Positions 20,851-33,314 of a stretch of 64,000 bases of DNA are shown here, one piece after another. A model generated the notes under the pieces. The model ran no database searches, was not told where the DNA came from, and saw only the letters and a program-made list of their open reading frames with translations. The stretch's first letter is position 1, and each line of letters starts with the position of its first letter. This DNA comes from Cylicocyclus nassatus (Eukaryota > Nematoda > Chromadorea > Rhabditida > Strongylidae). The stretch is taken from assembly GCA_958299035.1 (NCBI GenBank), contig CATQJL010000316.1, forward strand, positions 19,259,676 through 19,323,675, in the 5' to 3' direction. The position numbers and the translations under genes are program-made.

Positions 20851-23586
20851 TCGTTTCCGCTCACACCTGAATATTTGTTTCGTGGAAAGTTTTCATATTG
20901 ATCTGAGTTAGCCCCTTACTATCAAAACCTTTTTGCTCGATTTGCAGTCATGTTACGTGCATGGAGAAACTATCAAAAATAAGAAGAATTTGAAAATAAC
21001 GATTATCAGTTCGCTCCATAAGTTCAAACCATTTTGAGACACCAGAATCATCAATTTACAGTAAAAACCAGTCAGTAATATTTAATCATTTCGAAGCGAA
21101 AGTAATTTTGCTTTTTTTCGAATGGGCTCCACATTTGATGGAACAAAGCTTTCTCAGAGATCTTGGCAGCATTCGATGCAGCATTTTATCTTTTTAAAGA
21201 GGGTTTTTTTTCCGATTCATGGAGTCTTCTAGGGCAAAATCATCATAATTCATGTTTCCGAAACCGCCTTGAGCTGTACTTGAATAATTCGAAACGGGAT
21301 ACTTCAATGCCGTAAACTTCCATTTGCGTTGCTAAAGTGTTAAATCATAATACGATCTTAGAAATTACAAATCTCGGAGATTTAGTGTTTGGTCGCTTGT
21401 GTCTGGCGTAGGTCTGCCAAAAGTCGGTGGCTTTGAAAAAAAATTTAGCTTGGAGAAAAAAGTTGTGCTGTTTCCTGTAGTTGTCATCCATCTGTTACTA
21501 CTCCTTCGTAAGGTTGATGCGAAAGCTCAGAAAATTGTGAAACTTAGGCATCTCAAAAAGCATGGGTCGCAGATTTTTCTAATTTAGTGGTCTTTTATTT
21601 GCTGCAATGTATCTGTAAACATTGGAAAGAGGATGAAATGCTGCATCGGGTGCACCAAGGTCTCTTAGAAATCTTTATTTTAGCAGATGTGGAGCCTCTT
21701 CGAAAAAATCAAAATTATTATACTTTTGGAATGACTCCTTCTTAGTACGCGAGCCTTTAGCACTTCCTTAGCTTCTGATTTCAATTTTTCAAACGGCAGC
21801 GCGCCGGATTTTGAGAAATTCATCTTAGCAGCGCTCAAATTATTCACTGAAATCGAGACATGCATCATTTATAAGGGTAGCGAGAGAGAGAGAGAGAGAG
21901 GAATGAATGATGATATGATGAAGCGAGATTGGGGAGCACGTTGTGTGCTAACTAAGTACCTTCCAGTCATCTCTTGCAGAACAGACGGCGTTCACATAGG
22001 AGGTTACATTTCTTCATGTAGAAAACTCACTGGATCAGTCTATTGGACTTTTACTGCGATAGGACCTAGTTCAAAAGGTGCAGCTGGGTTGCTTGCGGTA
22101 CGGTCGACCGTCGTCTTCGTGTTCAGCAATTTTCAGTGCAGGACGCGTGCCGTCCCCGAGAAATCTTACTCAGAGACACACTGCTCAGTCCCTGTTCATT
22201 TGTAGCAATCCAATCCTTTTTTGTTTCATATTGATGTTCGAGCGTCATGCTCAACTGGCGAAAATTCTAGGCAAAAACGCTTATTTTCTAGCGATGTCGA
22301 CTGCTCCTTTTTGCCTTCAAAATTGCCAACTTCAAAAGCTAAGAGATTTGAGTGAATTACCTTCCCATGGAATTTAGTACGCATCTTGCTGCAAATCAAT
22401 CGCTATTCAAAGAAATGAGAACGAAAATGAAAATGATACAGTTACAAACTAACTTAACGAACTTACAAAAACGCCTAATATTGGGTTGTAAAAAAAAGTT
22501 ATGCCAATAGACGTTGAGCTAAATCGTTCTATTTTTATCTTCATCATAAGCGAGCGTCAATAAGAGATGTTTGGTCATGTGTACTGACAACCTTAGACTA
22601 CTGATTGGATACATCATATATGCCCTCTCTCAAAAAGCGCGCTATCTTCGTTTCGAACCATGTGGATTTTTTTTTGAACCCTCAGTTCAATGAGTCATTT
22701 CTTGCTTGCAAAAAGGTCCAGGCACCGGAACAAGTTGTCGGCTATCGCTTCATACAGTCAATACACAGGGTATGAAACGAATTTTCAAATCAAGCTTTTG
22801 GAAGTTCTGCGCGTCCACAATCCAAAAATATGCCTTTTCGCAGATTTGGGCGCAACGGATTTTTCTCCTTTCTTGGGGTATTTTTTCCTAGTTGATCGTC
22901 ACTTTTTCGAGCTAAGTAGCTATTAGGTAGCTGGGGCCATCGCGCACTAAAAACACGTCTCAGATTAGTCCCTTGCATTCGCATTCATTTTCGGTGATTA
23001 TGAGAATTGGCAGAACTTTCTTCACAACCTAATTAGTTTGGATGCTTTTCGTGTATTATCATGGTAATCTTTTGAATTAGAAACTTAGCTATAGGATAAT
23101 CTGTGTACAGTGCGTCCTATATTGGAATTTTACTATTTAGTGCACCAAGGTGAGAGACTATACAATAAAATTTTAGTGGAAACTTAACAATGCCAAGAAT
23201 CAGTGAGATTAAGACATTGTAACAGGCGTTAGTGCAATTATTGCTCGTATATAATCACAAGTGATCGTTTACATTAGGAGAGATGTGAACTCATTTGCGT
23301 CATATCGTAGTCCGAAATCATCTTGATCGGCTATAATAACAAAGACACGCTAAGGTTTCGGGATTTTGCATTCATTGAATTACTCAGAAACCAAAAATTT
23401 ACTGTGGTTTTTGAGTACTTGTGAAGACGTTGAGCAGACTAGCGTGAACACTTCAGTAATGATATTCCTGCAAAAGTACAAAGTGGCTCCCTTGACTCGA
23501 CCATTTCCTAGTTTTAGTACCTGTTTGACCCGAATGTCTTTCGATTTTTGAATTTTTTGTATCCTTGTAAATTCTTATCCTGACAA
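20851..23586. other. AT-rich sequence without a recognisable gene
   Basis: There are scattered short frames only. The largest, 21903-22205 (+, 100 codons), begins right after a (GA)n microsatellite at 21883-21900 and has no motif I recognise. An AATTTT-rich stretch at 20950-21200 shows weak similarity to 34950-35080, extending repeat R. I cannot support exons here. Confidence 0.4.
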
Positions 23587-23806
23587 GAGAAGGGTACTTG
23601 GTTGCAGTGGTTTTTCCATATGATTTGTTCAATGCTCTACAGAGCTTGGGACGCCGATTCCAATTCTGCTTTCGACATCTGCATAGCCTTCTGAGAAGGG
23701 AGCTATGGGAATTCTTCGAGGCAAAAATTTAAGCTTTTGGCTAGAATAAAAGCAAGTATTAAGGTTTTTTCGGCGTTTCAATGCGGCAGTAACTAGCATA
23801 AGTTTC

Positions 23807-23851
23807 TTAGACTCAAGGTATTAGCTGCACGAGCTAATACCTTGAGTCTAA
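23807..23851. repeat. Perfect hairpin, 20-bp stem
   Basis: TTAGACTCAAGGTATTAGCT pairs exactly with its complement across GCACG. Its last three bases (TAA) are also the left target triplet of the adjacent foldback starting at 23852. Confidence 0.85.
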
Positions 23852-24515
23852 CAAGGAAAGGACCCTCGGTCGAAGTGGGATTCCCACACATGATGCATAT
23901 CATTGTGCTCGTCTTGAGGCACTAACACCAAATCCGTGTTCCTTAGCTGCTCAACGATCTTCTAGGAAAAGTTACGAGTGATGGTTTCCCCAGGGTGACC
24001 ATCGACCATTGAGTTAGGGCGCCGGGAAATGTCAGCTTTGGAGGGATGGCCGAGTGGATATCTAGCTGCGGAGACTATAAAGAAAGTGGTAATGTATTCG
24101 GAATACTTATGTTTCAAACATTTTTGCAATTTACAAATTATTGAACGGGTGCCGGGTTTTTCTCTGCCTTAGAGCCCTTCAAGGATACATATCAACACAA
24201 TACAATCTACAAAATGGAAGAATGTTTGGAACAAAAGCATTCCGAACTTTTTGCCACTTCCTCCAGAGTCTTCATAGTTATCCACTCGGCCATCTCTCCA
24301 AGACTGACATTTCTCGGCGCCGTTAACTTAAGCGATTTGTGGTCATCCTGTGGAAACCACCACAGGATGACCAAGGATTCAACAACACTTCATAACTTTA
24401 CCCAGAAGATCATTGAGCAGCTAAGGAACACGAATTTGGTATTAGTGCCTCAAGACGAGCACAATAATATGCATCAAGTGGTGGAACCCCACTTCGACCG
24501 AGGGTCCTTCCCTTG
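23852..24515. mobile_element. TAA-flanked foldback element carrying tRNA-like blocks
   Basis: Ends CAAGGAAAGGACCCTCGGTC and its near-complement are flanked by TAA on both sides (23849-23851, 24516-24518), as in PIF/Harbinger-type insertions. Outer arms of over 100 bp contain TCGTCTTGAGGCACTAA. Inner arms each hold the block GGATGGCCGAGTGGATA (24044-24060) or its complement (24279-24295). A 14-bp-stem hairpin lies at 24340-24373. No transposase is present. An element with the same ends is at 34141-34596. Confidence 0.75.
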
Positions 24516-24752
24516 TAAGAAAGTGGACAAGCTCTCTGGAGTGGACATGACTCAATTTGAGCTCGAGGACTATAGTTCTGAATAATTTTGATGTAGTGTT
24601 CGTTGCAATTTTTTCTTCAAAAAAATTCCTATAACTCCTTTCCCAGAAATGCTTTGCAGATAGCGAAAGCAGATTCGAAATCAGCATTCCATGCTCTATA
24701 AGACAATATACATTTCTTATCTAATCGTCAATTCGACCAAGTACTCTTCCCT

Positions 24753-26890
24753 ATTGATAAGCTACTTAAAGATTCATCAAACTCTAAATTTCTACGTTTA
24801 TCCTGATCCCCGGAAATCGCTTTCGCTGTTGTAACCTTTCGTTGATTTTCGCCTTTCTTCGTGTTTCGACTCTAATCGAGTTTCGATTCGATATTTTCGC
24901 ACCTTCGCACGACACGCGTAACATAATCATTATGACGTTTAGAAGATTCAATTTTAACGTTTGAGTCTTTCGATGTCTGCGAAGCGGAAAGCGTGGCATA
25001 ACTTCTGCGTACGATTGCGAACATACATTGCTAATCCGCAATGAAATTGACATTCAATAACGTCAAATTCCCTCAATAAACACAGGCCTCGTTATTTTCA
25101 TTACGTCAATGTGTAAAGTGCAGGGCACGGCATAGGTGGCTTACCAAGCAAGCTGGATATCGTTCCTGGGAGAAAAAGCAAAGGAGATATCGTTTTTGCG
25201 GGATAGCATACCCCTGTTCTTTGATATGGAATCCGCGCGCCGCCGCTACGCTGCCGGCATGCCGCTGACATGCTCTCCCAAACAAACAAAGGGCAAAGTT
25301 TACAGCGAAGTGAAAGTGAAATGACATCAAAATTGGTGTGTAGATGGGCAGTGAGGAGTTAGTTCTATGTATGAAGAATTATGAAAAAGTTATGTGAACT
25401 GAAGGCCCGCTTAACTTTTTTGAATGGTTGGCTTTCAAGCCACCTGAGGTGCTTGGGAAAGAAAAGTCCTAACTTCTCCTATCCTCGCATAATTTTTCTA
25501 TTTTCTTTACATATCCTTCATCTACATAACAAACCTTACAATTTAGTTCCTGAAACACCTCAAACCCCCTCCTCCCCGATTAGTTAGAGCCGTAAAAGTT
25601 TTGTATGGCGGCGTCAACGTTGCTCCAAGGCAGTGCTGCGCGTTGGATATATCATGCCGCCAATCCGGAGATTACGAACATCATCGCGTTTGTTTGATGC
25701 TTCTTTGACGCTTTGTTTTGTTTTGCTTTGTTTTGTTCGTTTTCATGTGTTTTCTCTTCTATTATTTCATGGCGTGTCGTACTTTCTTTGTGAACTCAAA
25801 AGGACTTCTTTTTTTTGCAATTTCGGGAAACCACCTTGTGCCGAGTCCTTGTAAAGTGCTTAGCAGCTCAAAATGCATTTTCGTGGTTCTGCGAATATGC
25901 ACGAAAACGGCTATTGCTCGCTTTCATCGAGCACAATCTACTCACTGCACGTGTCATTTCAACCTATTTCTGGATTGTGAATCTTTGTGAAAAGAGCTCT
26001 TTTGTTACACAAAGGATGTACTCCAAAACGAATCTATGTAAAGTTAAAAATAGGAAATTCAAAACGATGTTTACCAAACCTGTGTTCACTGTTTTCGCTT
26101 AGCTAGAACTTTGTTTCACAATGCAAAAAATACAGTCGAAAAGCCAATGACAGACTTTCATCATGAGAAGTATAGAAAAAGCTCAACATTTTCTTGTTTC
26201 TTTCAGGATCTACACGACTTTTTGCCACATCTGTCAATACTTTAACGAAATTTTTGAGGCCTGAACACCTTGCTCAGGTACGGTGTACGGTGTATGCCAA
26301 GATGGAATATAGCAGGTCTTAATCCTACTGTACGCGCAGTTGTTGATAGGCTGTGGAGATCCGCGTTTTGTAGCAGCGTTCTCTTCGTTATCCTACTTGC
26401 ATATAACGTTGGGTCAATAGTGACAGTTGTTCTTGAAGAAATTCGGGTAGAAGCTTGATTTCAGGCAATCTGGAAGCGTCATCGCCGGAAGCAGCTCGAG
26501 GAATTATCAATTAGCGCTTGTAACAGAAACTCGAATTTCATCCAAATCTTCAGCTCGCTTCGATGGCTCCAGTGAATTACGAATAACTTTTTGGGCTTCA
26601 TGCTTGAGTCGTGGAAAAAAGAGGATCAGAAGAAAGCTTTATATCCCACTGCTTCAGAGATCCCTTATCCATCACTCGGCTAACTGTAAGCATGGTGAAC
26701 GAGAGCATGTCGTCGTATCGACAGTGTTCGATGGCCTTTGTTTTTTATGTTATTGATGAACCCTAAGCCGCAAGAAAAGGTTAGGATTTTTTGTCCTGAG
26801 TCACGACTTTGCTCTTGAAGGTCTAATCTAATACTTGCAGTTTGACTGTCTTATTTATTTTATTTTATTTTATCTCAAGGCACTTACAAA
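24753..26890. other. Sequence with short unassigned frames
   Basis: A minus-strand frame at 25053-24784 and a plus-strand 30-residue ORF at 25605-25697 (MAASTLLQGSAARWIYHAAN..) are open but have no supporting splice partners. A TTTGT/TTTTG-rich simple repeat lies at 25713-25740. No gene can be defended here. Confidence 0.35.
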
Positions 26891-26894
26891 GGAA

Positions 26895-27450
26895 ATATAC
26901 TCGTTCGAAGTGGCGTTTCCAAAAGAAATATAAATCACCTTATAAAGCACGAAACGCTGGCTTCGAAGCCGCCTTCTATGTCTGCAAAGCGCTTGACAGC
27001 GAAACACTTGATGTCCGTAGTCTTTTGAGATGAAGCATATACCACACCCGTCTTGGAACGTCTTATACCACACTATTACACTCGTCTTGAAACGCTGATC
27101 CCGAATGTGACTTCCGTTTCTGCTAATCTTTTCTCTAAAAGAAGTTACAAAGGATTTTCCCGTCAATGGTCGCCCAAGAGAAATGCGGTCGAGGATGCCT
27201 AACCTTCAAAAAGATGCTTGATTGAAGCAATGCAAAACTGAAAAAAAAAACACAAAAGGAATTAAACCTAAGTGTGCATCAACTTGTCAGGCTATTGCAC
27301 TAGCTACTATACCACATCGTAGCGGCTGTTTTGGCACTCCTATCATATCCCCTTTGGTGCGAAAATTTTTCATAACTTTTTTAGAGAAACGATTAGCAAA
27401 AACGGAAGTCAGATTCGGATCAGCGTTCCAAGACGAGCGTAGTGATATAC
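26895..27450. repeat. TAA-family related inverted repeats
   Basis: At 26900-27010, TTCGAAGTGGCGTTTCC and GCCGCCTTCTATGTCTGCAAAGCGC resemble interior words of the TAA-family foldbacks (GTCGAAGTGGCCTTTCC at 34158). Separately, 27077-27150 (CTCGTCTTGAAACGCTGATC..) is the inverted partner of 27378-27446 (..GATCAGCGTTCCAAGACGAG). These look like degraded foldback copies. Confidence 0.5.
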
Positions 27451-27526
27451 GTTTCATTTTAAAAAGGTCACGGACACCAAGTATTATATCCTTGTGAGAA
27501 GGAAGCTATGAGCAGAGATAAGCATG

Positions 27527-27800
27527 AGGTTAGGTGTGCCCAATCTGGAGGATCGTATAGGGGGTAAGACTGAGGGGGGGGAGGGGGATCGTAATCAAGA
27601 ACCCAATATAAAAAATCGAAGAAATACTACGATCGAGTAAGGTGAAGAAGGAAAGCGCTAGAGCGGCGAATATCACAAGTCCACCAGAGAAGAAATGATT
27701 GTCGTGAACAGCATACTGAACTCCACTAATGAAATCTCTAATTCGTATTTTTGGTCTCTTACCTTACACATACCGTAAGGTCACAAGAGAAGCTTCCTAT
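27527..27800. mobile_element. Truncated hAT-type element, left part only
   Basis: The sequence from about 27527 (GTGTGCCCAATCTGGAGG..) through GGTAAGACTGAGGGGG, ACTACGATCGAGTAAGGTGAAG and ACAGCATACTGA aligns with 39370-39620 of the complete element B. No matching right end or duplication was found, so this copy is a remnant. It is followed directly by a CAGGGC-end MITE. Confidence 0.6.
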
Positions 27801-27878
27801 GTAAATTATGCATGATGAAGGAAGCAGAAAAAAGGCCTTGAAATCTAAAGAGAGCGGAGCCATAGTAGAGATGAGCTA

Positions 27879-28100
27879 CAGGGCTTGTCAAACGGAGTGT
27901 CGTTTGCATGCCTCCACTCCCGCAATAGACTCTGCATCTCTTACGAGAACACGCTCTCTCATCACTTTCCCAGGGCGAGCGTGGGAAAGGTGGAGCCTCA
28001 ATCAATTGGAAGTGGTTAGAGAGCATGTTCGCGGAATTCGCCAATTCCAGCGCGGGAGTGGAGATGCTGGTGCAAGCGACACTGCGTTTGATAAGCTCTG
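27879..28100. mobile_element. CAGGGC-end near-palindromic MITE, copy 2
   Basis: CAGGGCTTGTCAAACGGAGT at the left is mirrored by ..GTTTGATAAGCTCTG at the right. TA lies outside the left end and CA (probably a mutated TA) outside the right. The interior shares GTTTGCA..CTCCA, GGGAAAG and CAATTGGAAGTG with the copy at 19916-20143, which is also about 225 bp long. Confidence 0.75.
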
Positions 28101-28699
28101 CACATCAACTTGCACCTTTGGATGCCAAGTAATAAGCGATCTCAAAGTTGTTTTATTCATTTTATTTCATCTATGCATACAATGATGCGCCAAAAGAACG
28201 TGTTAGTTCAAGAAGTTTGTCTTAATAAACTAAATGATGAGAAATAATAAGCGACAGTTTCTCGAAAAATCAAACTGTATTGCAAAAAGAAAATTGGTAG
28301 CCTGCGCTCATAGGTTTACAGATGTAAGTATGACGAGGAAGGATAAAGGGTCGCGCTGCAGCCATGGTGTGAATACCCCTTGAGTTATCACTTTCAAGGC
28401 AAAAAAGGAGAAAGAATCTGAGCGAATGGGCTAATCCATGCGTGCCCAGGTGGGTGAACCTCTTTAAGCTTTCTCTTTCATCTCTTTCATGGATAGAGAA
28501 GGCAACAAAGTATAGAAGCATTGATACAACAGGCCTATGAGTGAGAGTAAATCAGAGTTTGCTAGAGAAATTAAAGTGGTCTGATTTTTGGAGAAGCTAG
28601 CTCTTGCTTATATATTATTAAAGATAAACCATTCAAACCGAAGTTCAAATGACCTATAACACAAAAAAATCAAGTGGTTTCAGAATATTTCACTTGAAT
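28101..28699. other. Intergenic sequence, nothing recognised
   Basis: AT-rich sequence. A minus-strand frame at 28270-28521 lacks motifs and splice logic. Confidence 0.35.
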
Positions 28700-28884
28700 T
28701 TAATTGAGTGCATTAATTCTACGTTTGAAAGCAGCAACAGTGTGAATGCAGCGGGGTACATGCAAAGCTAGCGAGGAATCTATAAAAGAAAATGTTGAAT
28801 ACAAAAAGGAAACCCTTTTTTAGAATACGTGAATAATGAACGCTAGACCCATCATTTCTATTAGTGGGTCTGAAAATCCAATAC

Positions 28885-30614
28885 TTACTCGCACTGAATC
28901 AAAGCTCTTTGCAAACGAGTCGAAAAGCAAAGACAAGATCTAGATGTACACTCTAAACTCTTCATTGCCAAGGACTTGAGCCGAGTCTCGTAAGTGGGCA
29001 TCTCAACAAAGTTGAACATTCCTTGGCACCTCATGTATAGCATTCGAGTAAACTTTTGTTGAATATTCTCTAGTTTTCGCATGTATTTCTTGAGAAAAGG
29101 ACACCAAACAAGACAGCAGTATTTTAGATAAGGTAATACATAAGCATTATAGAGCTGTTCAAAAATCACGGGATTTTCAGTATGGACTTTGAAAAATAAA
29201 AAAGTAAAAAGTAGCAGGAAAATAGCAAACAACACTAAACATGCTTTTGTTGACCGCATGCTTGATATGATTTGCAAATCTTAATTAGGGATTTACAAGA
29301 TACCTCCATTTATCTCATAAACTGGAAGGTTCTCATCTCAAAAATGCATTACAAAACTTTTTTTCTAGGTTGACGGGTATACCAGAGAGAGGAGCTCGGT
29401 CCATCATTTTTCCAAGAGACGCTCTTAATGCTGAACGAATCTGTGGTTCATTATCATTACTATAACTTCCATATATCTTTATATTACCGGCATACATCTG
29501 AATTGTCAGATATATGAATGTCCTCAAGATAGATGGAAGTTCACCAGCGTACAGTAGAAAAAGTAATGGAGAAAGGACTTCTCCTTGCGGAACGCCACTC
29601 GTGCAGGGTCGATCCGAAGGCGTTCAACTTTGATCTACCTCTATTGTGCAAACAGGACTTTAGTCAATTCAAACTGTTTCCTTACAGATTGATTTCTTCT
29701 GGCTTGTTTAGAAGCTTTCCATGATAAACTTTATCAAATGGTTTGGAAAGATCTACTAAACCGCATCAACGGAATTACCATTGTTGAGTGCTAAATTCCA
29801 ATCAAAAACTAAATGTACAAGATTTGTGGCGATGGATGACCCTTCCATAAAGCCGTGCTAATTCTTAGGGATTACATTAAGTTTTCCGAGCCATGAGAGT
29901 AATTCGATATGCAAGACCTTCTCCATTACTTTTACGAGCTAGGAGTCAGACTCATGGGCCGAAAATCTGAAAGAAGGGGTGCGTCAGAGATCTTAAAAAT
30001 TACAGTGACTACTGCCTCCTTCCAGATTTGCGGCACCTCACCGAGCATCATCGATATGTCAAACATATGCGCAAGAGGAATAGAAGGGGATGAGGCACAC
30101 TTTTTGAAACCAATTTGTGGGGTACCATCAAACGGTTCACTTAGAAATGGGCTTAAGCCAGCCAAAATCTTCTGAAACGTTTTATGAGGACCGGCGGCCA
30201 GTAGAAATGGGTGCAGCACAATCTAAGCGATCAACTTGATCAGTGGAGTTAAATGTGGCAGAAAAATAGCGCCTTAGAGCTTTTGCTTTTTGTGCATTCA
30301 TGTGATAGGTGCGGCCCATTCGGTCAGTTATGGTCGGCAGGTCATGGTCTGATCTTTTGATTTATGTAATCAAAAAAGGATATTGTGTCTGCTTTTTTGG
30401 TCAGATTACGATTTCGACTGGATAGATATTTCTCCAAATGGTAGTCGACATCCTTGCATACCTTCTGTACATGGTATTGGATAGAGGATCTGACATTATT
30501 GAATAATCTCTCTTTTTTGCGCAGAATTTTCTGTATATGATGAGGGTATTGCAAATGAAGTTGGGCTATGGAGAGGGGACAAATCTCGAGAAAATCTTTA
30601 ACATAAAAGTGCAA
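28885..30614 (-). pseudogene. CR1 copy 3 reverse transcriptase remnants
   Basis: Frames 30614-30342, 30219-29932, 29527-29333 and 29277-28885 preserve ordered RT pieces: LSPFLSEPFDGTPQIGFKKC, HMFDISMMLGEVPQIWKEAV, MYAGNIKIYGSYSND (catalytic Asp pair lost) and LKYCCLVWCPFLKKYMRKLE with QQKFTRMLYMRC. Order and spacing match copies 1 and 2. Confidence 0.8.
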
Positions 30615-31815
30615 AATTTGTAGTAAATGTCATCAGCGAACCGGTATTGACCAAACAAGCTCAGCCAATCAATATTGGCGAGGTAGCTGGTGAGAGAAAC
30701 ATAGTCGACCTTTCAAAACTCAGGTCGAGGCAGTACACAAAAGGTAAAAGCTTTTATAGAGACAAAAACTTGAACTATTCGGTAATCAGAACTTGCGAGA
30801 GGAGACATAGTAAGAATTTGAGAGATATTAGGAAAAGTCCACAAAACAAGATCAAGAACATGGTTGCAATGTGTTGGTTCTCGGACATACTGTGTGAAGC
30901 CAAAGTCACGAAAGAATGCTAAAAAGTTCCAGAAGTCTTGTTGAGAGGAGATGTATTAATCCAGTCAATTTGCAAGTTAAAATCACTTAAAAGAATCGTA
31001 TTTTCGTATTCACTAATCAAATAACATGGTAGGCAAATACCGTCCCTTTTACGGCTTCGTCTACCTGAACGTAAAGCCAAATAAGGTAACTTCCACACAA
31101 TTTCGCTATCTCTAATCTTACTGGTTAATCATGTTTCAACTACAAAAAATACGTCGGGTTTGTCTTCTGAAAAAGGCTCGAAGATTCTATCTCGCATACC
31201 ATGCTGGATCAATGGTCTCCCGGTCACTTCCCAGGTACTCCGAAACTCTGATAACTTATCCATTTACTACTCACCCGACTTGATTTACTCTAGTTCCTCT
31301 CACGCTCCTCTTGCCTTAGGTCGAATTCGCGTTTGCGTTCCTCCTCCGTCATACTCCTTCATATGTACACGTTAGAGTACCTCGTCTGACGGAGAAGATT
31401 GAAGTTTGCCAAAGCCCTCCTTCAACAAAAGGTGGAGGACATGATAAATTTGATCAAGCGTGTACACGAAATGTTTGGCTTACCCATCCAGTAAACCTCC
31501 GAAGGGGTGCAGTAGACATCCACAGCGTCGAATATCTCACACTTTGTCTTAAATAATCTCCATTCGGATGGGCGCAGCCCCTCCGGATGTTCCTGGATTC
31601 CACTTATGACCAGGCTTCGAGAAGGTTTCTCTGCCTCTAGAGCCTCAGAACCAGAAGAAGTTTTGTCGGCAGTGCAGAGAGCATTCTTGGATTGTTGGAT
31701 CGCAGTGGCGGTCCCAGGATTTCGGACCGGAGGGGGAGACAAAAATTTTCTTCTTGAATGAAGCTGCGTGGGGTTAACCACGTACTCTGAAAAATTTTTT
31801 TGGGATGCTTCCCGA

Positions 31816-33314
31816 GATCCTCGCGTCGCACCTAACAACTTACCTTCAGAAGGAAAGGATTCCCGACCAGTGGGAACCGTCCTTCTTTTCAAGAAGGGTG
31901 AACGGGAAGATCTTCGGAACTACCGTCCAATATGCCTGCTGACTGTGCTGTACAAGCTTTTCACGAAGATTATCCTCGCTCGCATATCTAGGACACTGGA
32001 TGAAGCCCAACCCCAAGAACAAGCTGGATTTCGCAAAGGATTCAGCTGCATGGACCACATCCAGACGGTTTCGAGGGTCATAGAAGTCTGCCGGGAATAC
32101 CGACTGCCTCTCGTCTTAACCTTTGTCGACTACGAGAAAGCCTTTGACAGCGTTGAAACCAACGCCATCCTGTCTGCGCTAGTCGATCAAGGAGTGGACC
32201 CAGCTTACGTGAGGACGTTAGCCGACTGTTACTGTACAACTGTACAACTGTACACTGTACTGGACTGTACAACGACGATGCAGCTATTCCATCGCCCCCT
32301 GACCATCCCAATTGGGAAGGGGGTTCGACAAGGCGACACAATTTCGCCGAAGCTGTTCACCGCGGCCTTGCAGTGGGTGATGAAGTCATTGGACTGGGAC
32401 GAGAGAGGCATACGAGTTGATGGGAGATTCCTGTCCAACCTTCGTTTTGCGGACGACATCGTTCTCTTTTCGAGCAGTATCACTGAAGCAGAGACGATGC
32501 TGAAGGAACTGAACGAAGTAGGGAAGAAGATCGGATTGCGAATCAATCGGAAGAAGACTCAGTTCATGAAGAACGCCCTTTGCGAAGATGCAGAAATGGA
32601 ATTGGAAGGCACCCCTATCACGGAGACGTCTTCTTACGTGTATCTCGGACGTTCGATGAACATGGAGAACGACTTGAGGGAAGAACTTAACAGGAGAAGA
32701 AGAGCAGCCGGGCCGCCTTCGGGCCTCTGAAGGAAGCCACCGACCAACTGACGGACCCGGAGCTTCGTGCCCACCTGTTCGACTCAATCGTTCTCCCGGC
32801 GCTCTGTTACGCAGCTGAGACTTGGGTTGACACCGTCGCCACTTCGAAAGCTTTAAGGATCACCCACAGAGCGCTAGAGCGTAGTCTTCTGAAGATGACC
32901 CGACACAAACAACATCTCGTCGGACTTCGCAGTACGGATATGAGGAGAATGTCCCGTCTTTGTGACCCAGCGGGTTACGTTGCCAAAGCGAAGCATCGAT
33001 GGGCCGGTCACATCATGAGAAGAACAGACGACAGATGGACACTAAGAACATCGGAGTGGATTCCTCGCGAAGCAAAACGTCCCCGAGGAAGACCACCAAC
33101 GAGATGGGCAGACGTGTTCGTGGAACGGATGGACCAGCTGAGAAATCAGCTGGATACGATTTTTGCACCTGGAACTCGTGGACGCAGCCACCGACGTCAG
33201 CCAAGAAGATCGTGGATGTCAGAAGCGAGGGACAGGGAGAAATGGAAACTTCTGAGCTGGGGCCCGCACGTCACGTGAAGCCGGGCCATCTAAGTATCTA
33301 AGTAAGTAAGTAAG
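31816..33314 (+). mobile_element. RTE-like LINE copy 1, 5'-truncated
   Basis: This RT-plus-tail LINE starts within the region upstream of RT and ends in an (AAGT)n array at about 33298-33314, typical of RTE 3' ends. It is flanked by ATGCTTCCCGA (31805-31815) and ATGCTTCTCGA (33315-33325), an 11-bp target duplication with one mismatch. It aligns in reverse with the longer copy at 46806-49800. The RTE clade is inferred from the RT and the RWAGHIMRR tail. Confidence 0.85.
31850..33278 (+). pseudogene. RTE reverse transcriptase and C-terminal region (copy 1)
   Basis: The frame to 32730 gives TVLLFKKGEREDLRNYRPIC, EAQPQEQAGFRKGFSCMDHI, LTFVDYEKAFDSVETNAILS, GVRQGDTISPKLFTAALQW and the catalytic LRFADDIVLFSSS, so FADD is intact. 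After a shift at about 32715, frame 32895-33278 gives the conserved tail RWAGHIMRRTDDRW and PRGRPPTRWAD. At about 32228-32270 a TGTACAAC-rich expansion adds roughly ten residues before QLFHRPLTIP compared with the usual arrangement. The endonuclease is missing. Confidence 0.85.

Larger units (their letters stand above)
23587..24752. mobile_element. TAA-family foldback, outer copy (disrupted)
   Basis: The left part (CAAGAGAAGGGTACTTGG.. from 23587, with CGATTCCAATTCTGC near 23655) resembles the left part of the element at 34141. The right part ending near 24752 (..CCAAGTACTCTTCCC) is its inverted partner. The element at 23852-24515 and the hairpin at 23807-23851 lie inside it. Boundaries are approximate and no duplication is clear for this outer copy. 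Confidence 0.45.

Noticed and set aside
24044..24060. Complete tRNA-Leu or tRNA-Ser gene
   Set aside because: Only the first part with the A-box phrase matches. The remainder diverges and the same half appears inverted in the other arm, so this is a tRNA-like fragment in a transposon.
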